Assembly (NCBI RefSeq): GCF_000090795.2
Contig: NW_003546341.1
Span: 169,120 to 195,718 of the forward strand
DNA: 26,599 nucleotides
Reading direction: 5' to 3'
Origin: Amphimedon queenslandica
Taxonomy: Eukaryota > Porifera > Demospongiae > Haplosclerida > Niphatidae
Position numbers and translations under genes: made by a program. Below the pieces are notes generated by a model that had not been told where the DNA came from, made no database searches, and saw nothing but the letters and a program-made list of their open reading frames with translations. Below, one piece after another: positions 9,001 to 17,686 of the stretch (the stretch's first letter is position 1; each line of letters opens with the position of its first letter).

Positions 9001-11599
9001 GCTGATTCCGACTTAAACTTTTCAAGTTATGAGCATGAAATGCAACAACTGTATCTTGATTAGACTGTTTTCTTATTTTTAGGATAATTTTGTAGTTCGC
9101 AAAATGAAAGAGAATTTCCAAGTCAATAACGAAGTCAATCAATTATACAAACAATATCCTCAGTTGTCTCACCAAGTAATTCACTGGAACTACTACAAAT
9201 CGAGGTATTATTATGGAGCGGTTTCATATGACGTCACAGTATGCGTCATAATTACTTCCGTATGGCAAAATGGCTACTTTGCCATTCATTTGTACAGCGC
9301 TATAAACTCTTCTGGCAGGCTTCCTTAACTATGAGCATGGCTAATTCATGCTGCTCTTTCATTTTCCTGGACCCAGGGATGCAAAGGAAGCAAAAAGTCC
9401 TCCGATAGAGAATCAGTGAAGCGGCCGAAGTGAACAGAGCATTGCCTTGTTACTCCTGTAACTATTGCTATCGCCACTTTTCTGCTTACTACTGCTACTG
9501 CTAGAATTGTACTCCTTTTCTGCCTTGTGCTATGTAAAAGAAGTTATAGAAGAAGCAACTTTACTGCTGTAAACGAATGAGGCTCATTAATTTTTGCCAT
9601 ACGGAAGTAATTATGATGTCAAAAGGGTGACGTCACTGCAATCGCTCTATTATTATTATTATTATTGGTTATTATTATTATTATTATTATTGCAATAATT
9701 ATTCTGGTGGGCGTGTACCCACCTACGTTAGCGACCAGCCCAATAAAGGAAGTTCAGGAACTTTAAAAAAATGGTGTCGAAATCTTACAAATTTGTCAAT
9801 GACTCTTTTAAGCATAAACACTCACTCTCTTTTCACAATAACAACAACAAGAAGAAGAATAATGTCCCTCTCTCCCTCTTCTATTACCAGGTTCAATTAT
9901 CCAGCAGCAAGGAATGCCCTCTACTCAATTGTAGTCCAGATGAAGCCTAAGACTCCTCCAACTGGTCCCACTTATAGACCAGGGACTGTGTCAAGGACTG
10001 CTACCGGTGGCAGCAACAGGCAACAGGTACGGGAATGGAAGTGTGAAAGTGTAGGGACGGGACTAGGAAGACGTGGGAATGAAAGGGGAGTTGTTACAGG
10101 TTGATTATGTAAAGGTTGTATGACGGGATATGATAAGGCGCCGGCGGTAGATAAACAACTAGTTTACTTAGCAACACTTAGCAACAGGAGGAGGTTAATA
10201 AGTAACTTCCAGGGCTACTTATTGACCTTCCGGTCCACTTATGAGCTTCGTTTAAACTACAGAAGTGAGCCAAACCAGGCTGAACCAGGCTGAGCTGGCC
10301 CTACTGTACTAGCCATGCTGGCCTGGTTTGGCCCAGCTCACTTCAGCTCAGTTTGGTTACTGTTTACACTATCAAATGAAACTGTGTTGGCCCACTTTAA
10401 ACAGGGCTGGCTCCGTTTAAAAAGCTAGTTTAAATGCAGTATTACTTATCAAACCTCCTAGTGGTAAATAAGTTATTTATGAACCTAAAATCAAACAGTC
10501 TGATTGGTCAATGGCAACTAGGCATGGTAAAAGTCTTGTTATCGTTTTTGTTTTTTTTATTTTTATTTTAGGGAGCAACTGAAGAGAATGAGGAGGAAGA
10601 TACTGGTAAGATAATATCGTCGTTGAACTTATATATATATATATATATATATCCCTCCCTCCCTCTCTCTCTCCCTCCCTCTCTCTAACTATCTCTCTCT
10701 CTCTCTCTCTCCCTCAGATTTAGATTACAGTGACTTAAGAGCTGAAGCAGCAGTTCATGCCCAGTTGAGAGCCGAGGCGTTTCAAAAAGCAGCGAAAGCA
10801 AGAGGAGAGAAACAAGGAGAACTGGCCATGCACTACGCACAAGTGGTACGTCACACGACAATCACATGATAATCACATGAACAACCTTATGTTATGTATA
10901 GGGTCATAAGCACACTGAGAAGATGAATGATGCTAATAGAAGAGCAGCTATGATGACTTATCGAATAAAGTACACTCAACTACATGTACATGTACATGTA
11001 CATGTACATGTACATGTACATTTTATCCTAACCCTCATCCATTAAGTGGAGCATATAGTACATGTACAATTGTACATGTACTACACGAATGTACATTTCC
11101 TTTTATAGTATTTGTACATGTATATTATTTAACTTATTTTTTACTATAAAAATACTTATAATCCTACATGTATGTGTGTGTATTTGTGTGTGTTAATTGT
11201 AGGAATAAAGGTAGGGATAAGAACAATCTTGATCTACATTGTCTTCACGTTCATGAAGCTTTACAAGTACTGGAGGAACGGCTGATGGAGCCACACAAAA
11301 AAGGTAACAATAATAATAATATATTGATATTATTATTATTAATAATATCAATAAATATAATTGTTATTAATTAATGTAGGCGATCAGTTGTTCGTTATCA
11401 CTGGGCGTGGCGTCCATAGCAAAGGGCCTCCGAAAGTCAAACCAGCTGTTTGGAATAGACTGAAGAAAGGAGAAACAAAATGGAAGTAAGAAAACAAAAT
11501 ATTAAGTTTTACCAAACGATTGTTTTTTGTTGTTATATTGTTAGATTCCTTGATAGAGGAGGGATGATAGAGATTATCTTTTTAATGGATAACAAATGA
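4561..11599 (+). CDS. N4BP2-like protein: polynucleotide-kinase / CUE / DUF1771 / Smr (5' end missing)
   Basis: Seventeen exons read through in phase: 4561-4623, 4688-4743, 4809-4897, 4983-5059, 5187-5833, 6149-7528, 7687-7775, 7841-7871, 8065-8288, 9083-9204, 9891-10026, 10572-10605, 10718-10845, 10902-10969, 11203-11303, 11380-11485 and 11545-11599 (stop TGA). They give 1134 residues. Exons 1-5 encode the distal part of the N4BP2-type P-loop kinase: [21 protein letters not shown], and EPDTSWKF leading to RNTHGV. Exon 5 then has Gly/Tyr and Thr/His/Ser repeats. Exon 6 has a 9-residue repeat (YGI-x-DTP type) and a CUE domain near 6803-6920. Exons 10-11 encode a second CUE-like segment. Exons 13-14 are DUF1771. 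Exons 15-17 are an Smr domain with both signature motifs, LDLH and TGRG. The family is linked to nicking endonuclease and RNA-surveillance activity and binds ubiquitin through CUE. The Walker A exon is absent here, so the true start lies further upstream or is lost. Confidence 0.85.
5341..5683 (+). repeat. Low-complexity coding repeats (Gly-Ser-Tyr, then Thr-His-Ser) in the N4BP2-like gene
   Basis: Within exon 5, a short Gly-Asn/Ser-Tyr repeat is followed by a long run rich in Thr, His and Ser, including three tandem copies of an 11-residue unit ending SQP[YH]. The unit follows the kinase domain and is probably an unstructured, His-rich linker. The DNA repeat also opens an antisense frame, which I treat as a shadow. 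Confidence 0.8.
6352..6489 (+). repeat. 27-bp coding tandem repeat, about five copies
   Basis: Five successive 9-residue units of the form P-[ST]-[NK]-Y-[GE]-I-x-[DS]-[TM] in exon 6 of the N4BP2-like gene. Copies differ by a few substitutions and keep the frame. Confidence 0.85.
7885..8064. repeat. TACATGTA-type simple repeats in an intron
   Basis: Irregular tandem and palindromic runs of TACATGTACA fill much of this short intron, including a hairpin whose 14-base arms meet near 7906. The acceptor AG at 8063-8064 lies inside such a run. Confidence 0.7.
8330..9030 (+). repeat. 177-bp intronic tandem repeat, nearly four copies
   Basis: The motif CTGTACTATAGCC recurs at 8359, 8536, 8714 and 8891, giving periods of 177, 178 and 177. 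Each unit also carries a shared block beginning TTTTTATTA and the sequence GTTTGAGCTGATTCCGACTT. Later copies differ by a few substitutions. The array lies wholly in the intron before exon 10 of the N4BP2-like gene. Diverged relatives occur in reverse orientation elsewhere in the window. Confidence 0.9.
9207..9654. mobile_element. Inverted-repeat element with CRE-like palindromes, abutting a splice donor
   Basis: The ends are imperfect inverted repeats of about 60 bases. A perfect 25-base inner block at 9246-9270 is the reverse complement of 9592-9616. Both arms carry TGACGTCA (9229-9236 and 9628-9635). There is no coding frame in the roughly 450-bp body. The left end begins two or three bases after exon 10 of the N4BP2-like gene, so the donor GTATTA is at the element's edge. 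A TAA/TTA microsatellite follows on the right. Confidence 0.75.
10246..10439. mobile_element. 194-bp MITE-like element, copy 1
   Basis: A 194-bp segment in an N4BP2-like intron closely matches 21668-21861 in the CARD-like gene. Terminal inverted repeats approximate CTGCRTTTAAACTA. The interior has overlapping CCAGGCTGAGCTGG-type inverted repeats. No coding capacity. Confidence 0.8.
10981..11122. repeat. (TACATG)n simple repeat in an intron
   Basis: About seven tandem hexamers at 10981-11020, then scattered TACATGTACA palindromes to about 11122, between the DUF1771 and Smr exons of the N4BP2-like gene. Confidence 0.8.
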
Positions 11600-11817
11600 A
11601 AGAAGTTAATATTTGCAACAAGTTTTAACACTCAAACATATTTCATGTCTTTTTTTTTCTTGTGTCTTTTTTCCTCTGCCATAATTATCTCAGTATCATT
11701 TTATCACTTTGTTGTCCTTCCCTCCCCTTCCTTATTTCTTAATAACTACATAATACCAGTTCACCTCTCTATATTGTCTTTATGGTCATAATTCATTTTG
11801 TTCAGTTGTGTATGCAC
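11600..11817. other. 3' flank of the N4BP2-like gene
   Basis: AT-rich non-coding sequence following the stop. A candidate AATAAA signal lies a little further on, at 11834-11839, on the edge of the conserved block upstream of the first Delta gene. No further gene is visible. Confidence 0.45.
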
Positions 11818-11959
11818 CCACTAAAAGTCAAAAAATAAACAGCATACGCCCACGCTTATTATTAACACCACACCTTCGCGTTTTGTGTGCACAAGTCGAA
11901 GAAGGAGGGAAGTCGGTCTGTTTCCGAGCTATTAAGAAATCCCTGCTACTACAGAAGAG
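11818..11959 (+). promoter_or_regulatory. Candidate promoter and non-coding leader exon of Delta gene 1
   Basis: A block conserved with 16035-16195 upstream of the second Delta copy includes ACACCACACCTTC and AAATCCCTGCTACTA. It ends at AGAAGAG followed by a GTTAGTGT donor. I read it as a transcribed 5' leader exon spliced over about 1.4 kb to an acceptor directly before the start codon at 13402. The transcription start is not determined. Confidence 0.5.
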
Positions 11960-13401
11960 GTTAGTGTAGCTCTAATACAGAGTTCTTGTTTATAGCCTTT
12001 GAGTGCTTGTAGCGTAATTTGCTAATACATTTTGGCAAAGATCAAAGTGATCTTAACGTACCCTTAGTCTGTAGGCTGTGTAACTTAAAAGTAGATTCTC
12101 TGGACTAGGCAGAACATTGGTATAATTTTATGATTATTGCTACACCATGTTGTCTAAAGCAAGTTCTTAACCGATAGTATAGTCTACAATGATTTTGATA
12201 ATGATATTAAACAGTTCAATTTAATTTATAATCATTATTATTTCCATCATTTCTGCCTTCTATGACTAGCAAATAATATTATTATAATTCTCCTATTAGC
12301 ACAGTACAGCATGTGTAATAACTATACTACCGGTAAACTGCAAGTATTCTGTGTGAGTGTAGTTTACTATCACTGCTTGTGGCTTCTAACGGTTTGAGGT
12401 CAATAGTAATGAACACTTTTGGTCAGTAGTAGTAATGATCATAGTAATCTCTTTATGGGTACACTACTGCTCTTTTGTGGCTGCCCACCTCTTACCCTCT
12501 CTCTCTCTCTCCCTCTCTCTCTTTATCTCTTCTTATATGGTCATATACTTTAAACTTTAAAATTTAATTTCTAAAATCTCAAAGGAAATTTACTGCTTCA
12601 CCAGTTGGCACACAAGTCTCCTCTTATAAATGTTTTTTCTTGAATTAATGTTGTAATAATTATTATTATTTAATCCAAAGAGGATGTTTATAATTTGAGT
12701 GCATGTGTGTTAATCAAGATCAATATAAGAGTTCAGTTTAAAGGATGTTGTTATTCCATGAACTTTGCTTTCATTATAACTGTGTATACATTATACCTCT
12801 TTGGAAAGTTGATGTTTTGATGATTGTTTTACACTTTTGTATGAATTGTATCATTAAAAATCTGCTTCCTGTCATCTTACAAAGTTCCATTATACTCCAT
12901 AATACTGCCCTAGTTTGAATTCCTGATACGGAATAAACATGATAAACATGTTTTTCTCTTGTAATTAATCATGATTAGTATGTCGTTTAATGGGGGGCAG
13001 CTCTGTGTTTTTAGACTAATGATGTGCATTAAACTAATGATGATCAGAATAACAAGTTTACTATTATAATATATACATTGTATATTCATATACTGTTCAT
13101 ATCTAATTCATACTTGTGTTCTTGACTAATGCACTACAAGTTGGTTTGTTGGTGTTGCTGTTAGTAATCACTTGGCTCACTCATGCAAACACAGTTGGCT
13201 ATTATCACACTTCTTATAATATCAAATAACTATAGCTTTGTACTAATATACTGACTAAATTGCAAGGTACATGTAGGATGTATTCTAGTGTAATCACCTA
13301 CCCTATACCCTGCATGTTATACTGAGTTGGCTATGTGGGGATAATACTAACAACTGACCATTTATTTTGTCGTTTCATTTGTTTATTTTACTGTTATATA
13401 G
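11960..13401 (+). other. Leader intron of Delta gene 1
   Basis: About 1.44 kb without coding frames. It is highly similar to 16196-17683 in the second copy, including a T/C-rich run near 12490 and TTGGTTTGTTGGTGTTGCTG near 13141. It ends TTATATAG directly before the ATG. Confidence 0.5.
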
Positions 13402-15730
13402 ATGATGATTAATGCTTTTATTTGTCTCTTGTTTGTTCTGGTCTCCTGTACACAGGTCAGTATCTCTTTATAATTCATGCAACAAACACAGCTACATATT
13501 GTAGAGTGATTGTATGTGTACATGTACCTATAATTATCTCTCAGTAATTAAATATTTATATTATAATTTGATATACAATTCCCAGTGCCATAACAATTTT
13601 ATTCTCCTAAATATTAAAAAAAATTATCTGTTTGTAGTTTGTACATTGTGACTATACTGCTGAAATAAGGATATTCTCGTACGGTAATCCAAGGAAGATA
13701 CATAGGTCAATTGGAGCTGGTAATTCTCTTACTTATTGCTGCTGTGACTGTCAAGGCCAACCTACATGTTGCAATTCTGGTGCAGCACAATCTTGTGCAC
13801 ATAATTGCAATACTAAAGTGCTGATCTGTATTGCTGATAAGTATTGTGTTACAAGCACTTACATGGCACAAGGAAATCAGACATTCACTAATACTGCATT
13901 TGGAAATTTAGCTAATCCTATCTACATTAATGTACCAGCACCATTTACACAAGTGAGTGCTGCTATTGCTTTTAAGAAAATACAGAGTGGAGATATGAAA
14001 AGAAAAAATAATGAGAGTGATATCTATAATTCATTTACATGTAGCTATATCATAATAACCATTATAGTTTAAATGAATGATACATAGCATATAGATGTAT
14101 GGTATATTATTATTGAAAGTTTTGGAAGAGTATTAGTTATAATAATGATGATTATTATAATTTTCTTCATCTATGTAGGTTAAACAGCTCTTTCAGTTCT
14201 TTTTATATAAAAGTGCTGATAGCATGCCACTGATTAAGGAATTCACTGAAAACCTATATATACCTTTAGGCGATACTGAAGAGTTTTACAATGAAGAAAA
14301 TTTTGTATCGCTTCATCATAGCATAACATACAGATGCTCTGATAATTATTATCATGGCAACTGCTCAGTCTATTGTAAAGCATATGATGATAATACCAAT
14401 GGACATTATACCTGCAATTCTATTGGAGAAAAGATATGTCTTGCTGGCTATACTAATACTAGCAACAACTGCCTTGAAAGTTAGTGCATGTACATGCATT
14501 TTTTGAATGATTATAATTATGTGTCTATTTCTCATTCTCTCTTCCTTTAATTTTTTTCTCTTAATTCTGCCTCTCCAATTTGATTTTAATGTCTCATTCT
14601 CTCTTCTTGTGTTTAAATTTCCTCTCTTAATTCTTTCTTCTCTCTCTTCCTTTCTCTTTAAAGGTATAATAGTTTGCAGGGAAGGCTGTCATCCTACCAG
14701 AGGCTATTGTACAGTATCTAATCAATGCTTGTGTAATAATGGCTGGACAGGAACAAACTGCAGCATATCCACAACCTGTTCATCTTGTACCAATGGAGTA
14801 TGCTATGAACCTAATAAGTGTACCTGCAATCAAGGCTGGATTGGATTAGATTGCAGTATTCCACTTTGTGATCCTCCATGTAATGGTCCTGGTGGACGCT
14901 GTTACAGTCCTAATAACTGCAGCTGTTATGAGAACTGGAGTGGGAGGCTGTGTGATATACCCCCAGGTACATGTACAAGTATTTGCTACTGGTAGTTGTA
15001 GTAAGAGAAGTTGTAACTTAAAAAATTTAAGTCAGAATCAGCTCAAACTTTTAAGTACATCAATATGTATCATAAAATGTAATAAAAATTTGGGGTGATT
15101 CCGGAGCCATTTTTTGGAAAAAAGCCATGGGCTATAGTACAGGGATTTTTTTCAGATTTTGGCTGATTTTAAAAGATGGCCATAACTTGGAAAATTTAAG
15201 TTGGCATCAGTTCAAACTTTCTACATAGCATAAGTACATCAATATGTATCAAAAACGTAATAAAAATGGGGATGATTTTGGAACCATTTAAAAAAATATT
15301 GCATGTATGCCAATTTATAGTAATAAAAATTACTGTTACTTTATAATTGTTGTCCTTTTTATTATTAGGAGATGGTTCAGGTAGTGGTACATGCAGCACA
15401 AATAACAATACACTGTTGCTTAGTATACTCAATACAGTAAACTCCATCAGTAAAGATAGCAAGGATAATGCCACTACACTACTAAATGCAGTGAACTCAG
15501 TTAGTGAGGCTAATACTGCAGATGATGATGATGATGGTAGTGCTAATGTAGCCATGTATGTTTCCATAATTAATGTTATCATTAATATTATTATTGTGCT
15601 GCTCCTACTTGCAATGTGTGTGTTATATTTTACTCGTAAAACAAAGCAGTATGATTTAAAGGGATCTGAGCTAACTAGTAAGTATAATGCATTTATTTTT
15701 TAAATTTAATATTTTTTTGTAGAAATTTGA
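13402..15730 (+). CDS. Delta-type Notch ligand 1 (MNNL-like, DSL, three EGF repeats, one membrane span)
   Basis: Six exons, all in phase: 13402-13455, 13638-13952, 14179-14479, 14664-14966, 15369-15677 and 15723-15730, giving 429 residues. Exon 1 is a signal peptide (FICLLFVLVSC core). Exon 2 and the start of exon 3 form a cysteine-rich MNNL/C2-like region. A DSL domain follows with Cys176, 185, 189, 202, 210 and 221, including the GHYTC motif; the first four spacings are close to canonical and the last is slightly longer. Exon 4 encodes three EGF repeats. Exon 5 encodes a Thr/Asn-rich stalk with one repeat unit, five aspartates, a hydrophobic span (about 380-406) and a short basic tail. The last exon adds two residues, so the protein ends LTKI. 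Family role: trans-activation of Notch on neighbouring cells. The exon 2 donor GTGAGT is favoured over read-through because the following sequence has frame-shifting indels between the two copies. Confidence 0.9.
15005..15295 (-). repeat. Diverged 177-bp family repeats, reverse orientation
   Basis: Reverse-complement relatives of the 8330-9030 array lie in intron 4 of Delta gene 1. The block with CAGCTCAAAC, AAGTACATCAATATG, GTAATAAAAAT and GGGCTATAGTACAGGG appears nearly twice. Confidence 0.75.
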
Positions 15731-16034
15731 GGATAATTATTATGAAATTTCAAGCCTTTTCATCCTTTTTAATGATTATTTTTTCCAAGACATTTTTTGC
15801 TTTTTTCATTGTAATAAGAATATTTTTGTATTTTTTTGTAAAATTAGTTATTAAAATCAATCAATTTATTGCACTTGCCTGTCTTTTTTCTCTTTCTTTT
15901 TTCTGCTGCCTTATATAGCATAATTCACTTTATCATCACTTTACAAACATCTTCAGCACATCTGATCCATGCACTTATCATTTCTTATGTCCTTGCTATT
16001 ACTGTATCAGCTCCCATCATTATACACCTTGTTC
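15731..16034. other. 3' flank of Delta gene 1 and spacer
   Basis: T-rich sequence similar to 20374-20520 after the second Delta gene. A candidate ATTAAA polyadenylation signal lies near 15850. Open frames in this stretch are compositional. Confidence 0.45.
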
Positions 16035-16195
16035 AGTATTATGCACCCACTTAATCAACAGCCATCACACACCCACGTCTTTAATTAGTACCACACCTTC
16101 ACGTTTTGATGCAACTGTGCATGCACAACTCGCCGCAAGGAGAAATCAGTCTCTCCGCTCTGAGCTAATAGGAAATCCCTGCTACTAAAGAAGAG
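16035..16195 (+). promoter_or_regulatory. Candidate promoter and leader exon of Delta gene 2
   Basis: Counterpart of 11818-11959: conserved ACCACACCTTCACGTTTTG and AAATCCCTGCTACTA, ending AAGAAGAG with a GTTAGTGT donor. The acceptor at 17682-17683 leaves only three leader bases before the ATG at 17687. Confidence 0.5.
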
Positions 16196-17683
16196 GTTAG
16201 TGTACCTCTAATACAGAGTGCTTGTTTAATCTAGTTTGTATATAGTCTTTGATTGCTTGTAGCGTAAAATTCAATTCTAAGTGCATTTTGGCAAAGCCTG
16301 CCGGCTCAACTGAAGCCGTACTTAACTAGCCTTTTGCCTTGCTTTCTGTGTAACTTAAAGTATATTCTAATTAAAGTATATTCTAATCATTATGAACTAA
16401 GTAGAGCATTGGTATAATTTATTATTGCCACTACATAATGTTGTCTTAAATGCTAAGCAAGTTCTTAATTGCCGTACTTGCATGTCAGTATCACCATAGT
16501 CTACTATATAAATGGTATATATTCACTTCAATTTTAGATGGACTCTTGATACCGTAATAATCATTATTACTTCCATCATTTCTGTCTTCTGCAACTAGCA
16601 AATAATATTATTATAATTCTCCTATTAGTTATACTATTACATGTAATTCTGTGTGTGTCCAATTAACTATCATGCACTGCATGCTTGTGGCTTCTTCAGG
16701 TTTGAGGTCGGTAGTAATGATGAACAGCACTTTTGGTAATAATAGTGATAATAGTAATCTCACTACATATACTCTTTTGTGGCTGCCCACCTCTCTCCTT
16801 CTCTCCCTCTCTCTCTTTACTTACCTCTTCTTATTTGGTCATATACTTTAAACTTAAAATTTATTTTGTAAGTCTCAAAGGAAATTTACTACTCCACTAG
16901 TTGGTACACACTAATTGTCCTCTTAATAATGTTTTTTTCTTGCATTAATATTGTAATATTATTCTCTAATCCAAAAAGGATATTTATATTTTGAGTTTAT
17001 ATGTTTGTTAATCAAAATTAATGCAAGAGTTCAGTCTAAAGGATCATAAGGATGCTGTTTAATTCATGAACCTTTGCTTGCATTATAACTGTGTGCATAT
17101 TATACCTCTTTGGAAAGTTGATGTTTTGATGGTTGTTTTACACTTTTGTATTATTAAAAATCTGCTTCCTGTTATCTTGCAAAGTGCCATTATTAGTTTA
17201 AATTCCAGATATGAAATAAACATCATGATAAACATGTTTTTCTCTTATAATTAATCATCATTGGTATGTTGTTTGGGGGGGGGCAGCTCTGTGTTTTTAG
17301 ACTAATGATGTGCATTAACTAATGATGACGAATAACAAGTTTACTATTATTATATATATATTCATATAATGTTGATATCTAATTTATACTTGTATTCTTG
17401 ACTAATGTACTAGTTGGTTTGTTGGTGTTGCTGTTAGTAATCACTTGGCTCACTAGCATGCAAATATACAAACACAACACGGTTGGCTATTATCACACTT
17501 CTTATGGTATCAAATAGCTATAGCTTTGTACTAATATACTGACTAAATTGCAAGGTACATGTAGGATGTATTCTAATGTATCATCTACCTATCCTGTTAC
17601 ACTGTGTGGGCTGTGTCTATGGATAATACTAACAACTGACCATTTATTTTGTCATTTCATTTGTTTATTTTACCTTTATATAG
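16196..17683 (+). other. Leader intron of Delta gene 2
   Basis: About 1.49 kb non-coding, closely similar to 11960-13401. Small open frames here are not supported, since indels relative to the other copy do not preserve them. Confidence 0.5.
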
Positions 17684-17686
17684 ATC

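Larger units (their letters stand above)
11650..15890 (+). repeat. Tandem segmental duplication, unit 1 (Delta gene 1)
   Basis: From roughly 11650 to 15890 the sequence aligns in order with about 15891-20540: promoter block, leader exon, long first intron, all coding exons and the 3' flank. Boundaries are approximate because the ends are diverged and AT-rich. Both units have the same orientation. Confidence 0.8.

Noticed and set aside
8330..9030. CRISPR-like array
   Set aside because: Units are 177 bp without short repeat/spacer alternation, inside a eukaryotic intron.
10072..10079. CGTGGGAA, a match to the Notch effector CSL/Su(H) site, about 1.9 kb before the Delta 1 leader; another match near 1107
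   Set aside because: A short degenerate motif expected a few times by chance in a window of this size; no clustering near the Delta promoters.
13953..14072. Read-through of Delta exon 2 into a hydrophobic C-terminus (also 18435-18557)
   Set aside because: The two copies have compensating frame-shifting indels here and a strong GTGAGT donor, as expected of intron.
15727..16054. Hydrophobic open frames after Delta gene 1
   Set aside because: T-rich 3' flank; not preserved in the duplicate at 20374-20540.
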